Assembly: GCF_905475395.1 (NCBI RefSeq)
Contig: NC_058337.1
Location: forward strand, 29,226,983-29,290,982
Reading direction: 5' to 3'
Source of the DNA: Chrysoperla carnea
Lineage: Eukaryota; Arthropoda; Insecta; Neuroptera; Chrysopidae
DNA length: 64,000 bases
Shown in pieces: positions 12,750 to 25,794 of this stretch (positions within the stretch are counted from its first letter, which is position 1; each line of letters begins with the position of its first letter). The notes under the pieces were generated by a model. The model saw only the letters and a list, made by a program, of their open reading frames with translations, did no database searches and was not told where the DNA came from. A program made the translations under genes and the position numbers.

Positions 12750-13527
12750 ATGAACGGATAAGAATAAGGCTTTCTTCGAAATGTTGTCTTCCAAACGCAA
12801 GTATAATAATAATGGGATTTAACCTCCGTTTTTCTGGCATACGCCTATAACAGAGGCCACCCACAACATTATTTGTTAATCTTTATGTATTAAATTACAT
12901 TCATATTTTACAATTACATTTATGATGTGGGTGGAATCGGTTACTTCGTTCAAAGACTAACGCATTATACCGCTCGGACATTTAGGCCAAGCGCATAGAA
13001 GTTCAAAATTAGTTTATTATATTGTTAAATTTTACAATGTTCAGTACTAAATATCTTACTATATAGTTTCTCTTCCTAGCCTAAACTTTATCTATAATAC
13101 ATCATTTTATTAATTAAATTCATCGCGATATTATAAATATGAATACATCGTTATAAAATAGAATAATTTATCGAAAAAATCATTGGTTTGAACCCAATTT
13201 GAATATGATATTTAAAAGTAATTATTTCTAGCTTCTGAGCTTCAGTTTTAGAGAAATTTGAAAAAGAAAAAGATAACACCCATAATTAAGGTATATTATT
13301 TTGTTCAATAGAGGAATTTTCAAAAAATGAAATATGTTATAAATAAACATTGATTGTTAGACCTCAATTTCTTGCGGTTTTCTACAATCAAACTTTTGAT
13401 ACCAAAACGGAAATAAATAATAAAACTGGAAGATAATGTATTAGCCGCATAATGTATTTATTTTTAACTTTATGTTTGGTAAAAAATCATTTCATGATAC
13501 TCATTATAACGTAAAACATTCAAAAAG

Positions 13528-15715
13528 ATGGCGGAATTAAACGCAGACAATGAAAAGATTTTAAAAAGAGATTCGACTGAAATTATTAAAATTGGTATTG
13601 ATAACAGTGACAATGTGAGTTTAGAAGGTAAAGAAAGCATTTTTAAATATTATTATTAAGCTTTTATAATTATGATGAAATGAAATAAATTAAAACAGAA
13701 ACAACAGGAACAGAATTAATTGAAGAAAATAAGCAAAGTAAAGAAACACTCGGAGAAAATTTAGAAAATCCTCTAGAAATAGAATCTCAAGTTGATAGTG
13801 CTGATGGAAGGAGGCGAAATAAAATCAATAATAATACTTATGTAGCCAAGAAAACTGCGGCCCAAGGTGAGTGAAATATTTTCTGAATAGACGTGCTGCA
13901 ACAATCAAAAGAAAAAAATCAACTTTTGACAATCGGACAAAAAAAAAACTGTTTTAGATTTTTAATTTTATTTATGAAAAACAAGAATTTTATTCAAAAT
14001 TTCTTTTCTTTTTATACGACCCTTACTGTTGGAATCGAAGCAATTAAGTTTGCAATTCTATATGACTTTTTATGGGACCCGACTCAAAATGTTCAGATGA
14101 GTGTGTAGAACAAAGTCATATTGATTAGAAATATGTGCTCTTACTAGTCGCACTCTTACTCGCGCTCATTGGATCTTATATTTTAGGGTATTCTAAGCAT
14201 TTTTATATTTATCTCGTGTCATTTTTTTTCTAAAACTCACCGTTTTTGAGATAAAAAAAACAAAATCTAATTTTAAGGAAAAGTTTTATATTGTCGAAAT
14301 TAACGGTTTATTTCGATCAAATATTTGACTTGAAACTTTTTGCTTTTTCTCATATTTTGGATGATTTTAAACAATTTTTGTTTCTTGACTCTTTTTCCCT
14401 CATCTCACCGTTTTTGTTCATATAAGCGTATTTTTAAGCTAAAATTTTGTCATCGACAAAATTGACGGTTATCGTATGATTGTGATCAAATATTTGATTT
14501 AAAAACGATTGAAATTTAAAATTTGGACTATTCTCAGAACTTTTTGAGTCTTGTAATTTTTCAATTTACCTCACCAATTAACTCAGTCAATTGTTTGTTT
14601 CCACTTGTTATACCATACATATAAAATATATCAAGGTATACTAAGTTTAGTCTCAAGTTTGTAACGCTTAAAAGAAGACCTACGGACCCATCTTGTAAAC
14701 CGTTAGAGACAGAAGCAAAGTTTAAATGCAAATATGTTCCTTATAAAAAAATAAGCAACTTTTGTTTGAAATATTTTTTGTAAACATTACTGTTAACCTA
14801 CGAGGGCGCTAATTAGGTGCAAATTTTATAGTATGTATTAATATGGGAATATCAGTTATGTGTGTGTGGCTATTTAAGAGTAGATTTCTTTCTTTATTTA
14901 CGTGCCATCAAAAAATAAACGATTGCGTCATCAACACTGTCTATACATGGTATTTAAACAATTAACTCAGTCAATTGTTTGTTTTCACTTGTTTGTTGTT
15001 TATTAGCTGGTGGAGCTTTTCTTTAACAAAATAATCTTTTACTATATGAAAACAGTGAGAGTATACTTTACCTAGCTATAGTTAACTTTAACTAGTACAT
15101 GTTGATCAAATTTCAACACTTTTTGGTTTTAATAAACTTTTAATAAAAAGATCAGTATCAGTCGACTTTACATAGGATTAGGAAGAGTCTCTTACTGGAG
15201 GATCAACTATTTCTGTAACATTTACATCGATATGGTTTTTCAGATAAACGTTTTATTTTCTGAATTTAAGAGAAGCTGTGTTAATAAGATTTTAATAAAT
15301 ATGAAAGAAAAAAATTTGATGAAAAATTTATGTCGTTATGTTGGATCTTTTTTTATAAACCATAATTTGAAAAGCGCTGATTTTTCTTACAGGATTAATG
15401 GATATCGCATTATTAACAGCAAATGCAAATCAATTACGTTACATAATTGAATACAGTTCATCAAATTTAACATTTGCAATTAATATTACATTAATTTGTA
15501 TATCATTATTATTACAAATATTTGTTGGTATAACATTGGCATTTCAAGGACGTTTCTATTATCGAGGTGAATCAAAGAAGAAAAGTTGTAAGAATTTAAA
15601 AAATTATATTATTATAGGCGTATTTTTAATAACACTTGTTAATGTATTTATTGCTAGTTTTACACAAATTGTACCACGTGATCAAATTATAGCCGCTAAT
15701 AGTAAAAGTAAATAA
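13528..15715 (+). CDS. Ninjurin, complete, 3 exons, 196 aa
   Basis: Ninjurins are small double-pass plasma-membrane proteins. They were first known in adhesion, and NINJ1 also drives plasma-membrane rupture in dying cells. Exons are 13528-13627, 13699-13866 and 15393-15715 (591 bp, phase 1 at both joins). The first about 75 residues are hydrophilic and acidic, as in insect ninjurins. The conserved core begins YVAKKTAAQGLMDIALL, TANANQLRYIIEY, followed by two membrane segments (around LTFAINITLICISLLLQIFV and YIIIGVFLITLVNVFIASF). An amphipathic stretch lies ahead of the first segment, matching the YASKKSAAESMLDIALLMAN core of the vertebrate family. A second acceptor CAG nine bases after the first at exon 2 would remove three residues without a frame change. 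The stop overlaps an AATAAA at 15711. I cannot assign it to NijA, B or C. It is divergent to Rad54. Confidence 0.93.
14200..14560. repeat. Degenerate duplication in ninjurin intron 2
   Basis: Two related blocks of about 170-190 bp follow each other. Each has CTCACCGTTTTTG, a stretch with GTCGAAATTAACGGTT or CGACAAAATTGACGGTT, then GATCAAATATTTGA. It is intronic and non-coding. Confidence 0.55.
14618..14995 (+). repeat. R1 dispersed repeat, copy C (internally deleted)
   Basis: The copy keeps both family ends (GTTTAGTCTCAAGTTTGTAA and CAATTAACTCAGTCAATTG plus TTTGTTTTCACTTG) but lacks about 190 internal bases. A second, short terminal fragment of the same family sits just upstream at about 14575-14610. 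It lies in ninjurin intron 2. Confidence 0.8.
15000..15170 (+). repeat. R7 direct repeat, copy 1
   Basis: This segment matches 16780-16960 in the same orientation, sharing TACCTAGCTATAGTTAACT, TACATGTTGATC and AACACTTTTTGNTTTTAATA. It lies in ninjurin intron 2, while the second copy lies beyond the gene. It is non-coding. Confidence 0.7.
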
Positions 15716-15879
15716 AAAATATTTGTAATCGAATGTTGTTTTTATTTGTTTCGTAAACAAGAAATGGAAAAGTGAGCTGTAGACGAATCATTTTAGACGA
15801 AAAAAGTGTAAAATGAAGTATTTTTTTTGTACCTCGACCTAAGCAGACAATTTAAAAAAATAAATTTTCAGGAAGGTGC

Positions 15880-16435
15880 AAATATAAAAATCTACATCTA
15901 ACTTGGTGCCGCTAGAAAATTTGGCCATTGCTATGGGCCAAATAGGCCAATTATTAAGGTAATTTTTGAAAATTTGGCAGTCCAATTAGAAAGAGAAACA
16001 ATCCGTGGGTAGTGTCAGGTGCGATTAGGACAGAATTTAAGAAAAAACTTCGCCGACTCGTAATGTCTCGACTGAACGAAATTATTTTCAGATCATATTG
16101 CCGTTAACATGCTTCGATCGATACTTCTACGAAGTCAATGCCATTTTTTGTTCGCGCGATATCGATTAGGAAAAAAATCTCCCGGCTCAGAACATATTTC
16201 TGTTAATAAGCTTTGATCGACACCTCAACGAAGTCGATATCACGCGATATCGATGGCGAAAAAAATGACCACAAACACACATATACGTACGCGCACACAC
16301 AGACATACTTCTTCTCCAAATTGGTGTTAATGCTTTGTCCTAGCCATGAAACGTAAAGATATGTTGAAAATTTCGATTTCGAAAATCGGACCCATTACAA
16401 TAACTTCCTATAGTGGGAAGTTAATAATTTTACAA
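15880..16435. repeat. GC-marked dispersed repeat of unknown class
   Basis: The block stands out from its surroundings by CG-containing words (CGATATCGAT twice, CTTCGATCGATAC, CCTCAACGAAGTCGAT). Two related sub-blocks are present (GATCATATTGCCGTTAACA and GAACATATTTCTGTTAATA, each followed by CTTYGATCGA). It ends with the near-palindrome AACTTCCTATAGTGGGAAGT. It is not coding. Confidence 0.55.
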
Positions 16436-16779
16436 TACGAACACTGTCGTGTGTTTAGCATGACTCTCACGTTAAGATTATTTGGAGTATAGATAATTAG
16501 CGTAAGCAGAATATTATCTAAGTTTTTTGGTGAAAAATTTATAGTTTTTCCGTGTTATTGCGTTCATGCACTGATCCACGGATTGGTCATTCGTTTAATG
16601 GGGTTGAGTTAGCACGGGTTTGCGGGTTTTTAGCCTTTTTGGTTAACCTTGTGATTACGAATATCTTCATTTTATGATATCTTCAGAATCTTCAGATCTG
16701 AGAAAAGCTAAAAAAACTTAGATAATTTTTAAACTTTTGCATGTACACTTATTAATAAAGGTTTCGTCTTTATTTGTTT

Positions 16780-16960
16780 TTTATTAGCTTTAGACCATTT
16801 TTTTTGCAAAAAGTCAACTTTTACTACCTAAGACAGTGAGAGCATACTTTTACCTAGCTATAGTTAACTGTGACTAGCACCTACATGTTGATCCAATTTT
16901 AACACTTTTTGATTTTAATAAACTTTTACTGAAAAAACTAGTAACAGTCGACTTTTCCTG
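16780..16960 (+). repeat. R7 direct repeat, copy 2
   Basis: This is the second copy of the segment at 15000-15170, with the shared words given there. The two copies are about 1.8 kb apart. Confidence 0.7.
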
Positions 16961-19398
16961 TAACACATTCAAACAGAAAACTTTACATGCACATTTTACT
17001 CGATTCATGCGAAAAATATGCGATGCTTACAAATATGAAAATTTTAAACAGTAAAGACCGTTTGTGTAGAGAATTTTACACTTTTTTATATTTGCTCTCT
17101 TTTTGTTTTTTGTGTATTTTGCACATTGTGGAATAACTTCTTCCGGGGAGAAAAAGGCTTCTTGGAGTTTCAATCGTAACTAATTATCAAGATCCCTTAT
17201 ATCGAAAACAGAGTATATCGGATTAAAAAGTAACTAAAAAAAAGGCAACTAGAGGAGGGCTAGCTTTTACACGTTAAATAAATTTCGAGAAAGGTTGGCG
17301 GAAATAATAATCCGACACAGAATACTGATAAACGATAAATAAATTTGCCAAATTTAGTATAATATACAATGTTATGATAGATATATATGATAATAAAAAT
17401 TGATATTGTTTGACTCTTTAATTAATATATTTACAAAAGCCTAATAATTTTCTTTTTTTCTTTCCATGCCAGTTCCGGCTTTGAATAGCAGATAGTAAAA
17501 AATTCGTCATGCATAAATATTTATTAAAAATAAACATAAACCAAACTAATTTAGACGAATGAATAATAAAAATTTTATTATACGTGTTAAATACAAATTC
17601 ACGACCGACATGCTTTTTTACTTTTGATTATTCATAATAGGGAATATACATGAAATTTAAATTTGGTTCAAATATTTTTTTTCCGTTACTTTGTTGGTTG
17701 GACATTTGAACTATACCATTTTTTAATAATTAATATCTTTTTAATTATTTAAAATTAATTAATAAAAGTACAAATTCAGTGAGAGAAATTCCGTTTTAGA
17801 GGAAATTCAAATTTTTAAACGAACGTGACGTCATAGTATATGGCTTGTCAGACTTGTTAACATACTGTATGGTATTAATTACTTATATTTTGTATGGTAT
17901 TACCAGGAATATATACTATAATTACTACATACCTGGGTATTAATCCTGTAGTAAACAGTACATTAACTGTCAACAACTGAGATCACATATTAATACGTCA
18001 CCAACAGAGATCTCCGAAAGACTGTGTTTAAACATCTCAAAATTATTCTCTATTTCAATATTTTTTTACACTTAATTACAACATTTTTAAACAGTATTTA
18101 TATTTTTTACTATTTTATAACGGTGTAAACAATGAATTAAAAATATAAAATAATACATGAATATTCCCTATTATCCTGTACTAGGCAGGCGACAAAAATG
18201 ATTTATAAAATCAAAAGGAGGGATTAAGATATTTGAATCACATAGGCTACTAACAATAATTACTTGCTTAAAAACTATACGAAAAACATTAAATTCATAA
18301 TATGTGCTAATTTCAGAATACGTGACCCAATTTGTGTAATCTGACATCAGATTCGTATTCAGCGATCTGTATATGCTTCCCACAGGGGTCCTATGCCCCC
18401 TATAACTAAGTTAAGTTGGCTAAATGTTCCTCGGGGTCCTATAAATATGTTACAAAAGGTTCCATTAAAATTGGTGCTGTTTCCCAACTTATCCACTATC
18501 GACACTTTTTTCCGGCTTATTCATTGTATTATTAGTAAATATCCCCAAAAATAGACTTACATACTATAACAAAAGAGAGGGGATGAGCTGCATTTTATAT
18601 CTGCTTAAACCACCTGAAATTTATTTGGACAGTTTTTGTTAGACAGCTTTATCGGTCTCCTTTAGTAAAAATGAGGTGCGAAATTTGGAACGCAAGGCTT
18701 TTCACTAGATATTATAAATGTGAGGGTAGATTTCAGTGATTTACAGGATATTCTTAGGGAGGTGCCGCTTTTTTCGCAGGTATTAAAGCTATTCGCACAA
18801 TTAAATCCTCTCTAAATCGAGCTAGATGTGTTTAAGAATTTGTTTGTGAGTGGAAATAATGGCAAGACAGTGTATTTTCGAAGTGTCAACTTCTCAGCAC
18901 CTCTACCATCTTTTTATAATGAAATATCATGTTTTACGCGATTTTTAAGACTAAGCGCATCTCTACAAGTTCATTATAATGGGCTCACGATCTATATTAT
19001 ATTATTATGATACTCAATAAATTTTATATTAAGGAAGTCATATTGTATACATATACATCAATTACGATATCAAATGTATCACATTTACACTACATCTTGT
19101 CTATTTATAATTTGCAATAGAATGCGAATAAAACGCAATACTTGAAGAAACAAGGATAAAAATAATATTTATTATTCACTCACTAAATTACAAGAGTTTA
19201 CAGTACATCGTTTCAAAATTGTAAACGGATTTGAATGAAAATTATAAATGAATTCGATTGTAAAATATATAACATTATAAATATTGAGTATATTTTTTAC
19301 GTGATCAATTCGAAGTGTATTTTTGACTTTGGTTACAAACAAACCTTGATGGATATGACATAAATCAGACCAATAGTTTTTTTATTAATGAATAAACT

Positions 19399-19980
19399 AT
19401 TGAATTCATTAAATATTCGCATTGTGAGTCGCTAACAAATTAATGAGACTTAAAAACGTTTAGGTAATACAGAAACAAATGTTTTACTCTCCGAAAACTA
19501 CCATTTCTCAAAGTTTTAGAAAATTTGCCCGAAAGACATTTTCCATAAGGATTCGGGTGTGTAATTTCAAATTTTCTGTTTCTGAACATTTCAAAGTGTT
19601 TAAAGTTTGTAAATGTTTGATTTATAAGATAGAAAATATAATCAGATGTTAATAAAATACGACAAAAATATTTTTTAATACTATAGTTGTTTCTGTTACA
19701 AACACAATACTCTACTATATTGTTGCCGTAGGTATATACTTATAAATTAAACATTTACAACGTTTAAACAATTTTTAGAAACAGAAAAATTGAAATTACA
19801 TAGCGGAATCATTATGGAAAATGTATTTCGGTAAAATTTTCTAAAACTACTAAGAAAAATGTTAGTTCTCGAAGAGTAAAATATAAGATTTATAAAATAT
19901 TTTTTCTGTATTATCTATAAACGTTTTAAGTCATTAATTTTTTAGCGACTCACTATGCGAAAATTAAATAAATGCAATTG
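19399..19980. repeat. Fold-back element, arms about 220 bp
   Basis: The left arm (from about 19399 to 19630) and the right arm (from about 19740 to 19980) are inverted relatives. Matching landmarks are CGCATTGTGAGTCGCTAA against TTAGCGACTCACTATGCG, and ACATTTTCCATAAGGATTC against a diverged partner GAATCATTATGGAAAATGT. Identity looks like about 80%, so it is an older MITE-like element. Confidence 0.75.
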
Positions 19981-20568
19981 GGATTTTGAAAAAAAAAATG
20001 TTGCTTTTTTTGGATAAAAATGGAAAGATCATATTATAAGTTTTATAAAAAAACCGTTTTGATGATGAAAAGTGAAAATGGAAGTCGCAACCTGCGTAAA
20101 CGAGATCAAATATCGTGGATTCATGTTAACATCTCACAGACCCCTAATTTTTGTTCACTCTCATGAGCCTTGTAGATCATTGTGAACCCCTGAGGGTCCA
20201 TATGGACCACTTTGGGAATCACTTATTTATATGGATTTTTTGTAATGTTTTGATGCCAAGAATGAATTTCTCAAGCCACGGACACTTATTCGAATACATT
20301 ATTTATTATCATTTAAAAATGGTGTTGAAATGGATACCTCAAAACGTATAGATTTCATAAAATGTTTTGTTTCGATTTTCGAGGTGAAAACTGTAATTTT
20401 CTATCAGAAAATTAAAAAATAGTTCACTATTGAAATGACGATTTACATTTGTTATTGAAGTAGTATACTAGGATCAGTGCATTCTTTTTGGAAATTGAGT
20501 TACCGATTGTCAAAAAAAAATTTAAGAACGTTGTTGAGTGTGTGTAACACATATTAACTCTTAAAAAT

Positions 20569-22734
20569 ATGGGGAAAGGAGGCAAAGGTGGCAAAGGATC
20601 AGGATCAGCAGATGATGTATGTACCTACCCCGATTTTAAATCTATATTTTATATTATCAAATTTTATTCTATAAGTTTCTCTTAATAAATACTCCAATAT
20701 TTCCTGTTAAAGTGCAAAATTTATCCAGAATATTTCGCTTGGAAATTAAGAGTCGAGGAGCCAAAACTTGACTAAATGAATTTACGACTTTGTTTAAAAT
20801 AAATATCTAAAATTAGATACTGTAAAATTGTTGTATGCTAATTCTTTAATGGCTAGAAAATATCAAAATTGAATCATAAAAGTGGTTTTTCGAATTATTT
20901 TGATTAAATAATATTTGATTATATTTATGGGAATAATTATTGATTTCATTTTCGGGATTTCATAAAATCGAAACTGATTACTTTCGGCTTCATTGAAAGC
21001 ATGGGCGGGAAACATAACCCTGAGATTATTTTTTTTGCATTCTGACGGTTGAAATGATTTTTCTAAGGAACTAACAGATTAACCGATAGTAAGAATGAAC
21101 GGCCAAGCCGTTGACTGAATGGATCTAGGACAAAGTTAATCGACATGTCGATTGATATGCTGCGGGCTACATGGGGGGCTCGTTTATCGTACCATAGTAC
21201 TTTTATTTTAGGCCTGCAGCTCATTCCTGTTTTTATCTTTGAATATATTTACAATAACCTCCTCCGTTTTTGTTTGAAGTCGGTTAATAATAAATACATA
21301 AAGTAATAGTTTTCTCAAATATATAAAAAAAAAGGGAAATTTATTACAAAAATTGGAAACAAAAATAAATTTAAATTTTGAAATACAAATGTACCGTTTT
21401 GCTGATAACCATGAATGAATGCTTTTTGGAGTTTCTGCCAATGGATATTTCACAATCAAAAATTTACTTTATTTTCCAATTTTTAAACTTAACTATTTTA
21501 AATTTTGATTTAGAAAAAGGCAGCTGGAGGTAAGGCAGGAGGTGCAGATGCAAAAACTGCAGCACCTGCGACAAAAGAAGGAAAAAGCGGAGGCAAGAAA
21601 GGTATATTATTGATTAAATTGTAAATTTTAGATAGCTAAATCACACTACTTATATTAGCAGATACTCAAACATTCTGCTGTCCTTAAAGAAAACGTGTGT
21701 CTTTTAGAACAGGAAACGGAAAATTGACAAACATAATTTTCCTTCAACATTAACTGTAAATCAATTGAAAAATAAAAGTTGTAGCCTAATTTTGCACATT
21801 TTAATTTTTTATTCAGCTTTCTAGCATCAAAATTGATTTAGATATTATTTTTTTTACAATTTTTCACGCTTTTACAAAAGTTTATTACCAGCAACTCTTT
21901 CAGTTTTTCGTAAATAACTCGAAATGCGTACATTCAATCGAAAAGAGTAATATTTCTTTAAGACTCTATAATTAATTAACTATTTAATTTAGTCTCTGTA
22001 ATAAATTAATAATTTTCGAGTTATAGCTCATCGAAGTAGTATTTTGTCTCCAATAAAACAAGTACCTTTGAAATATTATTTTCGTCATAGCTTCGTGAAT
22101 TTTCCTCATATTACTGTCTTCTACTACGGATTATTTTGAAAATAGTTTTACGTACTTATATATTTTTGAAATTTTATCAAATATAATATTTTATTTTTCA
22201 ATTATTAAACGTTGAATTATTTGACTTCAGTTTTCAACGAATTAAATACTTATTTATTTTAATGATCTGAATAACTCAGTAATATTAGTAACGTAATGCA
22301 AAGTTACGAATCTATATATTTTATGAGCTTTATGGAGATATCACACTTTTGTTTTCTATTGATTGTACAGTTTCGTGGTTTACAGTTTTGCGGTTCGAAG
22401 GTAACCGCAAAAACTGGGGTTTCACGCATATCAGCTTATAAGATAACATGAAAAAAGCATACTCATCGCAAAGAATGATAAAAAATGTTGAATAAATATT
22501 GAATATGTGCTTATTGCGTCAGTTAATTACAACATTTACATTTCTAGTATAGTTTTCAAATTAAAAAAAAAAAACAATTTTTCATTTTCCAATTCCCAAT
22601 TATCAGCGATTCCTTAAAATTTTTAGCCTAGTTTGATAATTCATTTCTCTATTTCTTGTGGTATAAGCGTTAATGTAAATATCAGATTGCACTAATTGAA
22701 AATAATATTTATTTTTTTAGGTGGAAAAAAGTGA
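20569..22734 (+). CDS. Lys/Gly/Ala-rich 49-aa protein, 3 exons, function unknown
   Basis: Exons are 20569-20616, 21514-21601 and 22721-22734 (150 bp including the stop). The protein starts MGKGGKGGKGSGSADD, continues KKAAGGKAGGADAK, TAAPATKEGKSGGKKGGKK, and ends. Splice sites are good (DD|GTATGT; TTTGATTTAG|AAAAAG; a pyrimidine tract before the last 14 coding bases), and AATAAA follows at about 22774. GC content and codon use in exons 1 and 2 differ sharply from the AT-rich introns, which supports selection on coding. I do not recognise a family. The composition recalls the basic Gly/Lys N-terminal tail of PIN4-type parvulins, but no catalytic domain follows. It could be a nucleic-acid-binding microprotein. 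The gene model is more certain than any role. Confidence 0.7.
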
Positions 22735-23456
22735 CCCAAGGATAAAAAACGTAGAATATTAGAATACTTTTTTAATAAAGGCTGGAAAAATACAAAGATG
22801 ATCGTTTGAATTAATGTAAAAAAAATTTTATAAATAAAAAAATAGAAAAATAATTTTTGTGAAAATATTTCTTTATTCCTTGAAAGCCATTAGTTTAAAG
22901 AATTTCAGTTTTATAATTCAAAATACTGAAATTACTGGAAACATCTATCCAGCCAGCCTGACTCATAATTTTAATATTTTTATTCTAGTCTGATTTTGTG
23001 GTTGCAATGCAACCTTAAAATTCAGCGGAATGAGGGTATTTTTTTCTAATTAATTTAATTAGAAAAATCCTGCTTTGATAAAAAAAAGTTAAACATTTAA
23101 TAAATTATCTAGGTAATTATTTAATTTATTTTTATCAAAACAAAAATATGGTTAGATAAATCAAAATTTCGGAACAGTAAAATTTTATTCTAGATTATTA
23201 TTATAAAATTTGATTGAAAATTGCAGGTGAAACAACATAATATTTTCATAGGAAAAGTTATGACTTAACATTTTTTGGATGAAATTTCGAAAAATGTTTA
23301 TCCTGGAAAAGGGTTGAGTTTTCTTGGGAAAACCAGTAGCCTTTTAGCCAGTAATAGCCATATAGCAAGAATATGTATATCAAATGCCACTTGAGAACGG
23401 TTGGATCGTTTTGGTTTTTTTTTTATACGTTTTTTTTGGTTTTTTTTTTTATGTAT

Positions 23457-23960
23457 ACTCAGTATGCATGGTATTTCAACAATTGATTCAGCCAATTGTT
23501 TGTTTCAGCTAATTTATAAATTAAAATTTGTCATGAGCTATGGAGAAAAATAGAACATTAAAAAAGTTACTATTTGTCGAATTTGACTGGTTGAAAATCC
23601 GTGCGGTAATAAACTATCTTATCCCAAGCAAAATAAGTGCGGTAAAGTAATTCTTATCTCAAGAGCGTAGATATATATTTCCGTTTCTATACCCTCCACT
23701 TGCTCGCCAACACGATAAATCAAAAACGAAAAGAAATATTGGCCTGATATTTTATAGCAGCGTACTCAGGGCATAAACAGTGAGTTTGAGTTCGTAAACC
23801 GGCAACAGCAGACCCATTGGGTTTTATAAACATTTCTAATAAAGAAGTAAACAACTTTTAAATCTTTTTAAATCTAAAAAAATAATACAAGCACAAGCAC
23901 TAATATTCAATACTGTCTATATAGGGTATTTCAACAATTAACTCAGTCAATTAATTATTT
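23457..23960 (+). repeat. R1 fragments, copies D and E
   Basis: A terminal piece at 23457-23510 carries CAATTGATTCAGCCAATTG and TTTGTTTCA. A longer, diverged copy runs from about 23690 to 23960 with AATCAAAAACGAAAAGAAAT, GCGTACTCAGGGCATAAA and the terminus CAATTAACTCAGTCAATTA. Both are in the forward orientation. Confidence 0.7.
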
Positions 23961-24886
23961 TAACTTACTTATTTTTATTATTTTCAATTAAATAGTTATT
24001 ACCCATTTATGGAAGAAAACATTATGAATCATCAGTACTTGTATGTAGAATAGATGAGCGGAAACTTACCTTGACTGACATGACGCGTTTGAGACCACAA
24101 GCTAATTAAAAGTTATTTAGGTTTTTATGTTTTCAAGTTTGTTCACAAAATTGAAACATGATCTTGGCTCATTTTTGCACCTTTTCTAGTTTACACTTCC
24201 AGGTCCTTTCCACTAAGTGATTATTTAATAGTATTACAGTAATAGGTACTTAGAAGTCCATATTTTTTACCAAATATTTTATGTTTTAATGTGTGCAAAT
24301 ATATTAAATTTTATTTAAAATTAGCCTTACCGACCCGCCCACTTTGAGAAACACTGGTATATAATCGTATCCTCATGGTCAACATCAAACATTTCTTATG
24401 CAGGAAAATCCAAGGTGTCCGTCCTGCGGAAACAAGAAATTGCAATATTCCGAGTGTCTGGAGATGGCATCCTGTTTTGTATAATATCGAACCTATTGAC
24501 TTTTCTATTTGTTACTTATTATTAGAATAACAACAACAAAAAACGGTTAATAATCCATTCATTCTCCAGAATCTTCCCAAATATAAATTGTTTAAGTCTT
24601 GCCATAACAGAAGCCATGATAATATATAGTGAAAAAGTTACGAGAGGACTTGACCCGAGTGAAAATATTTTGGAGCCCTGCAAAAAGAACTTTTTTGGAG
24701 AATTATCGTAAATAAAGATTGTTCTAGATTTACCATAACGAACCACATCCGAAGTGCTAGTAATCACTTGTGCAAAAGACCTAGGACTATTCTGCAGTCT
24801 TTTTGAATGCGGGCACATAAATCATTGAATTATTTTGACCATTTTTGCTTTATAATTACTATTACTAAAAAAATAAATAATAATGG

Positions 24887-25101
24887 AAATAAAAAATCCG
24901 ACTGTGATAAATAAAATTTGAAAAGAAAGAAACAAGTCCAGTAGTTTACATAGCACCTTTAACAGTCAGGGCCAATTATTGGGAAGATTTGATTCGGTCT
25001 AGATTTTAATGGGCTCCGACTGTAAAATTCGCTATGTAAAATAATACTGAACTTGTTTCTTTCTTTTCAGATTTTATTTATCGCAGTCGGATTTTTTATT
25101 T
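24887..25101. mobile_element. Short fold-back MITE (215 bp)
   Basis: The ends are inverted over about 85 bases with few mismatches. The left begins AAATAAAAAATCCGACTGTG and the right, reverse-complemented, begins AAATAAAAAATCCGACTGCG, followed by a shared GAAAAGAAAGAAACAAGT. It has no coding capacity. The arms are so similar that it is probably one of the younger elements here. Confidence 0.8.
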
Positions 25102-25794
25102 GTTTAATTATATTCTTTGATTATATAATGAAATATTTCTCGGAATAAGATATGACCCTTACTAAAATCCAAAAAATAAATTTCTTCAGATTATATTCCA
25201 TACTCGTGCGCCTTGCACCACACCTAATACATCGCTCACCTAATATGCATGTTACCTATGTATTATGAATATCATACTAATATGTGTTAATTTTAGTGAG
25301 GCAAAAACACGAAACTAAACGAAAAAAAATTATAAGGGAGTGATTATTTTAACACGAAAATAAAAAATTGTTCCTGACACAAAGGAGGGGCATTTTACAT
25401 TAAAAATAAACAAATATTCCCTTAGCAAATAATATTTTTACATGAAAAAACTGATTATCCTACATAAGGCAGGTTACACACGCTGAGGAGTATATTCAAA
25501 CAATAATATTGATGAAAAAATATTGAAGAAAATTAAAAGATTTAATATTTATTGAAAATTCATCAATATAATTGGCGGAAGCATACTTTCTCTGTTCAAA
25601 TTATGATTTTAATTAATCAATATGACTGATTTGAGGGCACAATCATAATCCTGGTCAATAATATTGCTACAATTATATTGACCATGTGAGGCTAGTCTTA
25701 CGTAATGATCCGATTAGAAAAGACCCGATTAAATTATAAAAGTAGAAAAATTAATATAAGTAAGTATTATTGGAGTTATAGAGTTATAATTAAT

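Larger units (their letters stand above)
11072..13527. other. Intergenic between divergent Rad54 and ninjurin genes
   Basis: The 2.46 kb between the Rad54 start (minus) and the ninjurin start (plus) should contain both promoters. I see no clear TATA or initiator set that I would trust in such AT-rich DNA. It holds R1 copy B and the large inverted repeat, listed separately. Confidence 0.55.
15716..20568. other. Intergenic, repeats only
   Basis: There are 4.85 kb between ninjurin and the Lys/Gly-rich gene. They contain a GC-marked repeat (about 15880-16435), R7 copy 2 (16780-16960) and a fold-back element (19399-19980). Open frames at 18171, 18828 and 20151 have no family features. Confidence 0.6.

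Noticed and set aside
13610-13620. Strong GTGAGT donor inside ninjurin exon 1
   Set aside because: Using it would put exon 2 into a frame with an early stop; the GTAAAG donor at 13628 keeps frame.
17840-17970. Possible inverted pair around TATGGTATTA / TAATACC-type words
   Set aside because: Matches are short and AT-rich; I could not extend them to convincing arms.
24522-24818. 98-codon minus-strand open frame
   Set aside because: I considered a decayed gene, but saw no motif, no neighbouring exon and no second frame with matching content.
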